A stretch of DNA of 64,000 nt, taken from positions 992,001-1,056,000 of the forward strand of contig OU015544.1 of assembly GCA_907165065.1 (NCBI GenBank), given 5' to 3'. Both the position numbers and the translations under genes were made by a program. Position 1 is the first letter of the stretch. Every line of letters starts with the position of its first letter. Source of the stretch: Caprimulgus europaeus (lineage: Eukaryota; Chordata; Aves; Caprimulgiformes; Caprimulgidae). Shown here piece after piece: positions 27,627 to 37,237 of the stretch. Under the pieces are notes generated by a model, which had not been told where the DNA came from, ran no database searches, and saw only the letters and a program-made list of their open reading frames with translations.

Positions 27627-28645
27627 ATTATTTACTCTGCTGACAGCAACACTACCTGCACACAAGGTAAAAGGAAGTATTATTTCAGTAGCTAAAGGTC
27701 AAATGAACTAAGCAAAAATAAATGTACATTCCCTTTCTAAATACTTATGCAGACTCGCGTGCAGATTCAACCCTTCTTTTGACAGCATCACAACAGCACA
27801 CGTTTTGTGCTTAAACAGTTTAATGTAATCTTTCTAAACAGCGAAACGCCTCTCCAGCCCGGACTGTGATGCTGTTTGTCAGCTACACCAACGGAGTGCA
27901 AAGGAGGATCCGATTAGATCAGTGAAACCGAGCCAGGGATGGAGACACAGGCCTGGAGCAGAGGGCAGGAACCCTCAGAAGCGAGCACCAAAGACCTGAG
28001 GGGAAACGTGAGTCTATCCCGCTTCGCGGGCCAGGCGATGTGCAGACCCACCTTCTGCGGGGAGCCAACAGTCACCCTGGCCCGCACCTCACACCGCATC
28101 CACCTTCACAGCGACACCGCAGCGCAGCCACAGGCCCCGGCGCCGGGCGGGGGACGGCGGAGCTCGACCGCAGGAGACAGGCGCAGCTCCCGCTCCTGAC
28201 AGCCTGGGCTGCCCAACGCCCGCCCCGGGCCGCGGCACCCAGAGGTTCCCCGCACCTGTCCCAGCTCCCCGCCCGCGCCCTCACCCCTCCATGGGCACCG
28301 CGCTCGGCGGGACGCCGTTCTAGCGGCGGAGCGCGGGGCGGGGGCCCTGTCACGGCCAGCCCGCCCCACAGCGCGGCTGGGGAGGGACTGACCCCCACTG
28401 ACAGCGCTGCAGCGGGGCTGGGGGGTCCTTCCCTTCACGTACACCCGCCCCTGCCCGGGGGAGAAGGGAGGGAGCGAGCGGTGCCTCACGGCCCGGACAT
28501 CGGTGAGGGCGCGCAGCCCCCGGTGCTGAGGGGAAAAGGCGCCGGGGGAGGGTCAGGCCTCGGTCCCCATCCGTGAGGGACAGGCACCCCGGCGGGCGGT
28601 AGCGGGGCTGCCCTCCGACCCCACCGCGGCTGCCGAGCCCCGTAC

Positions 28646-28903
28646 CTCCAGGGTGCGGATCTCCTGCTGGGTGAGGTCGTTGGACGCGGCGCACTTCGTG
28701 CGGAGCCCGCGCAGGTTGGAGAGCGAGATGTCGATGAGGTCCTGCAGCAGCCCGCACTGCTGCAGCGTGCTCCGCACGGCCGGCAAGCCCCGCGCTGCCG
28801 TGCCCGCCCGGAGCCCCGCGCCGCCGCCGGCCGCCGCCTCTCCGCCGCTCCGCTCCTTCCTCTCCAGCATGCCGGCGGCTCGCAGGGCAGCCGCTCTATC
28901 CAT
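28646..28903 (-). CDS. KSR1: KSR1 first coding exon (kinase suppressor of Ras 1, N-terminus)
   Basis: The exon encodes 86 residues beginning [17 protein letters not shown], with an Ala/Gly/Arg-rich stretch at about residues 20-45. A conserved helical segment follows at about 46-86, containing [22 protein letters not shown] and [13 protein letters not shown]. This matches the start of KSR1: the beginning of the CA1 region, which forms a coiled-coil plus SAM-like module that helps target KSR1 to the plasma membrane and bind BRAF. KSR1 is a pseudokinase scaffold that brings RAF, MEK and ERK together in the cytoplasm and at the membrane. The start codon is supported by an in-frame TGA 12 bases upstream (28913-28915) and by G at both -3 and +4. 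The exon ends after Glu86 at a GAG/GTACGG donor in phase 0. The low-complexity stretch looks a few residues longer than in the human protein as I remember it. The rest of the gene, including the C1 and kinase-like domains, lies beyond the left edge. Confidence 0.95.
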
Positions 28904-28913
28904 TCCTCGGCAT
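28896..28913 (-). promoter_or_regulatory. Five-codon upstream ORF overlapping the KSR1 start codon
   Basis: An ATG at 28913-28911 in the KSR1 leader reads five codons (M-P-R-N-G) and stops at TAG, 28898-28896. It overlaps the KSR1 start (28903-28901) in another frame. Its TAG lies just downstream of the main ATG, so a terminating ribosome would be only a few bases from the true start. Such overlapping uORFs often lower translation or allow termination-reinitiation. Whether it is in the mRNA depends on the transcription start, but it is only 10 bases from the main ATG, so any normal leader would include it. The ORF is read directly; its effect is inferred. Confidence 0.6.
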
Positions 28914-28958
28914 CAGGGAAGCCGGGGAGGAGAGGCGGCGGCGGCGGGGGGAGCAGCA

Positions 28959-28981
28959 GGGAGGGAGGGCGGGAGGGCGGG
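28959..28981 (+). promoter_or_regulatory. Six consecutive G-triplets (G-quadruplex and Sp1-like element)
   Basis: On the plus strand there are six GGG runs separated by single bases (A, A, C, A, C). Four GGG runs with one-base loops is the most stable class of predicted G-quadruplex, and six runs allow several registers. The element is 56-78 bases upstream of the KSR1 ATG, on the template strand for KSR1. The GGGCGGG sub-motif is also a typical Sp1/KLF site. It is therefore a likely part of the core promoter or the template of the 5' leader. The motif is certain; folding and function are inferred. Confidence 0.7.
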
Positions 28982-29128
28982 CAGCCGGCGGTTCGCTCCG
29001 CCCCGCCTCTCTTCTCTGGGCAATTACCGCGTATTAACGCGCACGGCGGCCAGGCACCGCGGGTGCGAGGAGCCCGCGCAGGCGGTGGCTGCTCCGCCCC
29101 TTCGCCTCGGCACGAACCTCAGCGCCCG

Positions 29129-29304
29129 CCTCAGCCCCTCAGCTCGCGCCTCAGCGTCTCCCTCAGCTCCCGCCTCAGCCCCTCAGCTCGCGCCTCAGCG
29201 CCTCCTTCAGCTCCCGCCTCAGCCCCTCAGCTCGCGCCTCAGCGCCTCCCTCAGCTCCCGCCTCAGCCCCTCAGCTCGCGCCTCAGCGCCTCCCTCTGCT
29301 CAGC
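29129..29304. repeat. 44-bp tandem repeat (minisatellite), four copies, in the KSR1 CpG island
   Basis: Copies begin at 29129, 29173, 29217 and 29261, an exact 44-base spacing. Copies differ by single bases, such as a T/C change in the second half, and the fourth copy degenerates at its end. Each unit starts CCTCAGCCCCTCAG and is built from repeats of a CCTCAGC core. Degenerate CCTCAGC-rich sequence continues to about 29420. The array lies about 230-400 bases upstream of the KSR1 coding start. It explains the long plus-strand open frames here, whose translations are just Ser/Pro/Ala/Leu repetition. Confidence 0.9.
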
Positions 29305-32300
29305 GCCCGCCTCAGTCTCTTGCCGCCCGCCTCAGCCCCTCAGCGCCCGCCTCTATCCCTACTGCTGCCTCAGCGCCTCCCTCCTCCCGCCTCAGCCTCC
29401 CGCCGCCCTCTCAGCCCTCCCGCAGGTATGTCAGGACTTGTAGCTCGCTCTAGAGGAGCCTCCAGCGCTGGTCTACTGAAGGAGAAAGGGTCAGGGGCAG
29501 TGCTGGGCCTGGCCAACCCACCCGGAGGAGCGAGGGCCCGGCTGGCGGGTGCAGCCCCTCGCTGTGGGCAAGGAGTCCAGCCGGGCCCCTCAGGCCTTGT
29601 GGCGCTGGAAGGAGCGCTGTGCGCAACACAGCGAGACCAGTGAGCCCATCCGTGTGTCTGCAGACACTAAACGCCATGAGGACCTGAACATCTGGGGGTT
29701 ATAAACAGCATCAAAATGGTGCTGCGTGTGTCCAGCGCCGTCCCACTGGAGCCCTGTGTGGGTTTCCAGGTGGGGTGGTCGGCTGTGGCCGTGGCACAGC
29801 TGGAGCCGCTGGGGCTGGAGTCTGTGGTGTGGTGTGAGCAGGTATGGAGTTAACTGACACTGGTGATGTGTGTGCCGTTACACACCAGCACAAACCAAGT
29901 GTTAGCTATAAAGAAGTCATTAATAAGGCCATAGAGAGGTTTCCTAAAATAGCCTTTCCCAAATGTTCTGTAAATCGATGAGGTACATGTTTTATTTGAC
30001 ATAAACATTTACTTAGTAAAGAATAAGTGTGGGTCTAGTACATGAAGTGGGCATTATTAGAAACATCTTTTGGTGCATATAAACACCTATGTGCAATGGT
30101 CTTGTGGGTTCATCCATATTGTGAGTAGGAAGGAACTTTTTATGGCCTTGTGGAACCATTGTGGTTTCAGCTTTCACAATGGAAACTCTAGAAAAATGGT
30201 ACGTTTGGTCGCATATCCTCACTGCCTGATGGACTCTCACAGAACTGAGATGTCAGGACAGGAATTGTGCATCTCCCAGTTAGTAGAAAAATTAGAACTG
30301 TTTATCTGACTTAAGGGATCCAGAAAGGCAATTTGGTTTCATCCTGCTGGCAGAAGAAGATAGCTTCCTTCATTTGGACTAGATTGACACCAGGTTTTAA
30401 AAGCTAAAATGACATCTAAGCCACATGTGGCAATAGAGAAGAGAGTGTTATGCAAAAAAAAAAAGGGAGGGGAACAGTATGAATATAGGACATGAGGCAG
30501 TGGAGCAGGGCAAATCAGCTGACACTGAGCTGGTAACCACATTAGTTTGTGTGCATTTGCATCAAGTAGTGTGGCATATGCTGTTTAGTAATTTTCTGAA
30601 GAATGTGGGTCAGGTTAAGTGTTTGATTTCATTGTCATTATTCACATGCTGTAGATGTACTCTGGATTAGGGTTTAATTAGTTTGCCATCTGATGAGTCC
30701 TGTGGTTTTGGGAAAGTAACTTATTTTGCTTATTATGTCTGTATTTCTGACCTTGTGAAAAAGTCTTTATCTACCCCCTCTCCTCTTAGGAGCACTGGAA
30801 GTTTTGGGTTGTAGAACTCTGACAGACTGACACCTCAAATGCAGGTGACTGTGGAACGGGGAAATATTATTAACAGAGATATTATTCTTGTAGACATTCT
30901 CTGTATACCCACCTGAGAACATCCATTTGCTAAGAGACAAGAAACCAAAGGTATTGCATAAGAGAGCAAACTAGGAAAATTGTGGGCTGTGCATCACAAG
31001 ATGCTTGGCATTCTCCGCAAGTGTTTGTGTGCGGCGTTGGGAGTGCCGGCCTCATTAACTGGCTGCCATAAGTGGGCAGCATTCCAGTCCCAGCTACAAG
31101 ACTGCCCTGCGGGCCTGCGTGGAAAAATGTGCTGACTAAACACTGCACCCGCCGTGCAGCCCTGGCCCTGCTCAGCATCGCTCGCACGTTCCTGAGCCTG
31201 TCGCCTTCACAGGAGAGATGGGGAATCTGTGGGTGCTCTTCTGTGGAAGCAGATTCCGTGCAAGCGAGCGGCTCTCCTTCTTGCTAGCAGCTTTGACTCC
31301 AGGAGCAAGGCTGAAAGAGGAGGGGAACCATTGTCTTACGCCGAGATGAGCCCAGAGCTGTGTTAGCACAGGACTGCAACCTTGGGTGTCCCACAGAGTT
31401 GCAGTTTGCGTCACCTGGGGTGACCACTGAGCAGATGTGATCCTGAGGTACCAGCAGCAAACATTTGTGAAGATGGGGGTGAGGAGGGAGTGTAGTTTTG
31501 TGTTTTCATGGATGAGGCCAGCAGGATTTCACAGGGAGTGTGTCCTTTTTTCCAGATCCACAAAACCAGCCGTGACAGAGCATCCCCATATACTGTTTTT
31601 ATGATGGGACACAGATTCTATTAAACTGTCACATACATCTGTGCTAGGGTCCTTATTTAATTCCTTAAACTCTGTATATTCACGTGAGGTCTGTATTGAG
31701 AATGTGTATTGGAGAGTGCAGCTCAGAATGGGGGAAAAAGATGATTCCAACGTCATTAGCATTTGTGCCTAGTAAGCCGTATTTCCCAGCATCTTGCATC
31801 TTGTGCAGACAATTTAGAATTCTACCATGTTGATCCTGTTGTGATTTTTTCACAGTCTTTGCTTTGAAAGCAAAGACACAGAAAGGACTCGAAGGAAAGC
31901 ATGGCGATCGGCAACTAAATTCAGGTTGCTGGTTCGCCACAGACTTTGTGTGTGATCTCGATACTTTAAGCTGTCTGGGATCACAGCTCTGTCTGTAAGA
32001 AAAGGGGGATAAAACCACGGCTTTTCCAGAGATTTTGCAAAGAGAAACACAATGGCTGGGCAATGCTGGAAGGACCATAAGAGTACTGAGTGAGCTGCTT
32101 TGCCCAGAGACTCAGGGAAGTAACGTTTTCATGCCGTATATTATACATTTATTGGTACACTTGTTAGGACTTTTTCTTGACTGTACAGCATGTGTGTGGT
32201 AGACTAAGGACTCCATTCTGTAGAGGAAAACAAGAAAACCCTGATGCTTTCATGAAAAGCTTCTATTACCTTTTTAGCTAGCTTGCCCCAATTTCATTCA

Positions 32301-34955
32301 GCTATCACAACACTGAATTTAGATGATGAGACTGAATTACTCTATTCGATGTGTTTAACACATAATAGAAACCTGTTTTAAGAAAATGCAGTGTTGGGAT
32401 TTGAAGAGCTGAAGTGTTAGGTGTTTCAGATAAAAGAGGCCTTTATTATCGATGATGTTCCCCTCAAAGGCTTCCTCCTACACAGACAGTAAGAGTATTC
32501 CTTTCTCATTGCAGCACAGTAATACACAGTAGTTCTGGCATGCTTGTCTGCTGTAAAGTTGAGAAACTTAAGTCCTATTTTTAGACTTGCTGTTGGATAT
32601 TCTTTTTAGGATATACAGAGAAAGTGAAGATGGTGAGATGGTGGTCATGGGACAAATCTTCACCACGTTCCCTAGTTGAAACATCTGCATTGCCTGCAAC
32701 TGAGTCAAACCAGTTCATACCAGTTTAAGATTTGGCCTCCACCTTTAAGAAAATCTTTACCATAGGTCCACTTCTGCACAGACTTTTACCTGCTCAGCTG
32801 CCCATTTGGTGAGCCTCATGCACTAATTACAGTAGAGGCCACCTTGGGCTGGCAAAACACCCACTCCTTTCTATCTGCTTATTTTTTATCTCCTTTTTTT
32901 ATATCACCTGTCATCAGAGAACCCAGGAATTTAATAGGAGTCTTCTGACGAGTAAAGTGCAAGGTCAAAAGTGAGGGATGGAACACCAAATCCACAGGTC
33001 TGACAGTGGTATATACCAATGAGAGCAGCTGAAGTGTGTGCTGAGAATAATGGGGGAGAGATGTGAAAATTAAACAATGCTGCTGTTCTTAAAAATCATT
33101 TTCTCTTGCTCCACAAGTGGAGGACACAAGAAACTAGCTGTGCTGCTACACTCACTGTTTTCTGTAGACAGGTCAATGGAAAGGAACTTTGAAATGTGTC
33201 TGAAAGAGGGATCATTGGAGTGATGTGCTCAGCTTACAAGACCTCGCCTCCTGGAGTCAGGTGAGTAAGCAAGAATTGTAGCTGTTACAGCAACCAAAAA
33301 CTTTCTAGCTTTAAGAAAGCTCAAATATACAAATTTTAATAGTCTATAAAACAAATAAAAACCTTAACATTTATTTTTAGAAAAATCTCATGGGTTTTAC
33401 AGGCTTACTTTAGCATTAACTGTGTTGCAGTGCTGCTGCCTTTTCTCTGCTTTTTATCACCAGTCTCTTCTGTTTATAAACTGTTTGGGACAGGTAATGT
33501 CTTTTACTCTCTGCTTGCATGGCAATGCCTGAATCTCAGCTAGAAGCCTCTAAGCTCTCTGTGGTGTAACTACTGAATAATGACAGTCACAGAGCACTCA
33601 GCCCCTAGCCCACTTGGAGGCCTGCCAGTCTGCGGGGTTTGTGCTAGCAGCAGACACGCCAGCAGTGAAAAGTGACAAATTTTGTTGGCGAAAGATATTC
33701 ATAGGTCTAACAAGGATAAGAAACACCCGCCTCTAGAAACAGAGGCTTATGTCTCTCTGAGGATAAACACACCCAAGATTGACTCATGCTGGCATAATCC
33801 CCTTGTACAATTTGTATATTGGCATTGATGTGTGTGAAGCAAAAAGACAAATATTTGGTTAACAAAACAACACAGGGGTAATAAAAAATAATTAGGCAGC
33901 TTTACCTCTCAAAACACTGCAGCAGGTGAGCTGCTGCTCTTCCCCTCAGACAGGCACAGCCATCCCTGCAAGCAGAGCTTCTTCATGTCTGCTTTATCTG
34001 CAGCAAAATAACCAGTTTATTTGGTAATATGTTAGAAGAGTAAAAATAATAGGTAATAAATAAATAAAGTCCAGTAACCCAGAGTCTGGCGAGGGAGGGG
34101 GTATATACTGTGGTATGGAAAAAGCAGGCTCATATTCCACAAGAGAGCTTTGTCAAGTGTATTGCATAAGGAGATTACAGGCTGAAGGTTTTAGTTGTTT
34201 TTGCCGCTACCTCTGTCATTAGCACGCTACTGAACTGCATCACAACAGCCTCTCTTTCATCTGTGTGAAAAAAGGCTCAAGGTCCATCATTACATTTCTC
34301 AGAGCTATTAGCCCACATGGCTATTAGCTTCATTCCCCCAAGCTCTTTCTTCTTGTTTCAAATGAAGGGAAAGGAGTTGGACGGGTTAATCATCTATTCA
34401 CATCATACCCTGTGCTCTTGGATTCGTTTGATGTGACAGGCCTATAGAAAGGACATGAGTCCAGATTCTGCTGTGCATGCCCTGAGTCAGGCTTGTCCTG
34501 CACTCGAGGTTTTGGCAATGTAGCTGTGTTGATTAGCAAAATGAGAAAGAGCTCCTCACACCCCTGCATGCCATACTTCTGTCAGCAAAACTCTGACTCA
34601 ATGCCAGTTTTGCTGGCAAAAGGGAAAAAAAAGAAACCCAGACTTTTCCAGATGCAGCCTCTTTTGTGTGGAGGGAGATTTTGCCACCAGTTCTCAGACT
34701 GCTCTGTGGGAGGCCTCACTTCCAGTTCTGCAACCATCTTCCAGCCTGCATGTGCAATGCCTCAGCAGCGGGGTGGCTGCGTACATTCCTCACACAATTA
34801 TGTCTCTTATCACATACCTAGCGAGGCTGTCCTGGGATCAGCAGGGCCTGCTGGATAGTCCACATCCCTTCCCATGGGAGGAGCAGGACCACAGAGACTG
34901 CTAGATCCAACACCCACGCTCTTCCCAAGAGTGATCGGTGTAGCTGGTGTAGCTG

Positions 34956-35064
34956 TGTCCTCCGTTGCGCGTGGTGGGACCTAGGAGGAGCTGTTGCCAT
35001 CTTCCATTTGTCCTCCGTTGCGCGTGGTGGGACCTAGGAGGAGCTGTTGCCATCTTCCATTTGT
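34956..35064. repeat. Perfect 53-bp tandem duplication
   Basis: The 53 bases from 34958 to 35010 are repeated without a mismatch at 35011-35063, and two bases before and one after also match. The unit contains the CpG-bearing motif CTCCGTTGCGCG. Absence of any difference implies a recent duplication, a length polymorphism or an assembly artefact. Confidence 0.95.
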
Positions 35065-37204
35065 GAAATACCCGTGAAGTTTTTTTCCCTTAAGCGTTCT
35101 TGTGCACATGTCTTGTAGCTCTCGGTTATCTAGTCATCTCCAGGGAGAGCCTGGATAGACTAACATCTCTGTTTTAGAATAGCTGGAAGAACCCTGCAGT
35201 AGATAACAATGGAAGGAGCTGGCTTTCCCAGCTTTCTAAATGCTGAGACACTGTAAAACAGGCTTGGCCAAATTATATTAGTGGGGGATCAGCCCAAATA
35301 CATCTGATTGATTGGAAACTTGCAACATTATTATGAGTATTTAAAAACTCAAACCTGTCCCCTGCAAAAAAATGGCTCATCTGTAATTCATTGCAGTGAT
35401 GATAATTGAAAGGACATTTTATTCACCTATCCATCATTCTAGCTCTTGATGAGTTGAGAATTAGTCTGCAGAAGGAAAAGCAAACACAGATCTTTTGTTC
35501 CTTCTGATTCAAAGTCCTTTGAAATCAGTGTCTTCCCAGTCAGTAAGTTTTGGATTAGGTCCTCATTCCACCTTCCTTTTCCCTGTCCCTACAGTACCAT
35601 GAAAATTCAGGCTGTTTCTCTTTACTTCCTTCCTCTTCATAAAATGTCTAATAATCAGCCATCTGGTGTCCAAGATGCCTTGAGTATTAGGGCATTTCCT
35701 TTATCCAGGGGAGGCTTGTGAGAAGAAAGATAAATGTGTTCATGACCCATCCCTGCTGCGTGCTGATTAGGGTCTGGCATTTTTTCTTTGTTCACAATGA
35801 TTACTGCACTGCTTGGTTGTTTGGTAGAGAAACATATTTAAAGGGAGAATCTTAGTTTCTGGTCTAACACATTTCATGACATTACTCAACTATACTTAAT
35901 TAGAATTCTACATAACAATATCATACCTGTAATATATGGTAAAGAGTGGGATTTTGAAGGGAAGAGGCAAAGGGAGTTCTATAGAAAATACTGTATGTCC
36001 TGTGATGTATATATAAATTATACTGTCTGAATCCAGAACTGCAGTCTGGATTCATTCTCATTTTAATTTTGGCTCACAGTGGCACCCTAGTTTTCAGAAT
36101 TAGCTAAAAAACCTAACCCCTTCCTTTCCTCCTGTAGTAGCCAGAGACCCAAAGCTGCAACATAAACTGTGTGCAGAGCTCTGTTCAAGTCAGTGGCAGT
36201 CCCTGGGGAGCAGGGGTTCTGTGCACCATGCTGTATAAAACTGGGTCAGCTCTCAAGGCAGCCGATGTGTTGAGATTCAGGTTTAAGGGGAGGATATTGA
36301 AGGGCACAGAGAAACTGTGACAGAGCATCCACTGGACCATTGCATTCTTTTAAAACCAAGTCATGGAGGGAGAGGGCAAATCAGACTAAAACGAAAACAA
36401 AAGCAGCAGGAAGAATCTGCCATCTTGGCTCTGAACTAGAAGGCAAAGAACTATTCTATGATGACTTGTAGGCTGAATTCTTGACATAAAGGAGGTTTGT
36501 GTCTTGATTTGTGAGCCCTTGGGAGTTGCAAATTTTTTGTTGCCTTGGCTGTGGTAGCATGAAGAGATGCCAGTAAGGTACTGTTCATACTTACAGAATG
36601 ATACTCCCTTCCTGTTAGGGTGTGGACAGTCACTAGACATTTGTACCAGGAGTCTTCACTTGATGGTATAGTTATAAATAGTCAACAATTTTGGTCAAAC
36701 TCGAGTTTGTCAGGTGAAAGAGAAGTAAGAAGAGATGTCCTTAAAATACCCTTAGGCTGTTTCTGTACACCCTAGTTCTCAGCAAACAAATATTTATAAC
36801 TTTCTCTCTTTTTTTCTTCTTTTGAAAGTCACCTTTAAGGGCACGTACGATCCAAATCCCTGCTTGAACTCTGCATACAGTTCAGGCTGTAGATTATGGC
36901 CATCATACCATATTTAAGGTATTTAGTGCATCCATGAATTAACCAGCTAATAGCATACATTAGCATGAGTGCAGGAAGCAATAAGATAGCCTAAACTTTC
37001 GTGCAGCACTGTGCAAAACCTCCTTTGCATGGAAACACTCATCTCAGTGCAAAGAGCCAGTGTTTCATGCATGTGCTCATGCAGCAGAGTCGCTGCCCAT
37101 ACTCACCAAGCACAAATGTACATGCAGATACATCTTTTTCTGATGATGCTATAGAAAAGAGTGAACCACATATTCTGCAGTCTACTCAAACACAGTAAAG
37201 GTCT

Positions 37205-37237
37205 TGGGCATAAATTTACAATGGGCATAAATTTACA
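37205..37237. repeat. 17-bp-period short tandem duplication
   Basis: TGGGCATAAATTTACA occurs at 37205-37220 and again at 37222-37237. It is a simple local duplication with no further structure. Confidence 0.85.

Larger units (their letters stand above)
1..28645 (-). other. KSR1: KSR1 intron 1 (partial, continues past the left edge)
   Basis: This stretch begins at the exon 1 donor (GTACGG reading down from 28645) and runs to the left edge. I looked for the next KSR1 coding segment, which should begin AKLVRYICKQ and contain a WLYTF-like motif, and saw no match, so the window probably ends inside intron 1. A very long first intron is usual for KSR1. The open frames here (for example 2074-2643 plus, 14456-14962 plus, 21664-22122 minus) have no recognisable domains and a composition like their surroundings. 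The stretch is AT-moderate unique DNA with sparse old repeats. Features that stand out are listed separately: possible MIR remnants near 2.5 and 3.6 kb, a candidate CTCF site at 14.35 kb, palindromes at 17.1 and 17.45 kb, short tandem repeats and a CpG cluster at 26.4 kb. I saw no tRNA or other RNA gene. Confidence 0.8.
28010..29640. promoter_or_regulatory. KSR1: CpG-island promoter of KSR1
   Basis: CpG dinucleotides and overall GC rise sharply from about 28.0 kb to 29.6 kb and fall on both sides. The island covers exon 1, the start of intron 1 and the upstream flank. No TATA box is evident near the likely start. Several CCGCCCC/GGGCGG elements resembling Sp1/KLF sites lie upstream of the coding start, for example at 28999-29008 and near 29095. 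This is the architecture expected of a broadly expressed signalling gene. The exact transcription start cannot be read from sequence alone; it should lie just to the right of 28915. Island edges are estimates by eye. Confidence 0.85.

Noticed and set aside
28040-28576. 178-codon plus-strand frame in the CpG island
   Set aside because: The composition is Pro/Gly/Ala/Arg-rich as expected of GC-rich DNA. Overlapping frames are also open on the other strand. No family resemblance.
28653-29453. Long plus-strand open frame (266 codons) over the KSR1 promoter
   Set aside because: Its second half is a translation of the 44-bp tandem repeat and its first half is antisense to the KSR1 exon. Stops are scarce only because GC is high. 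No domain is recognisable.
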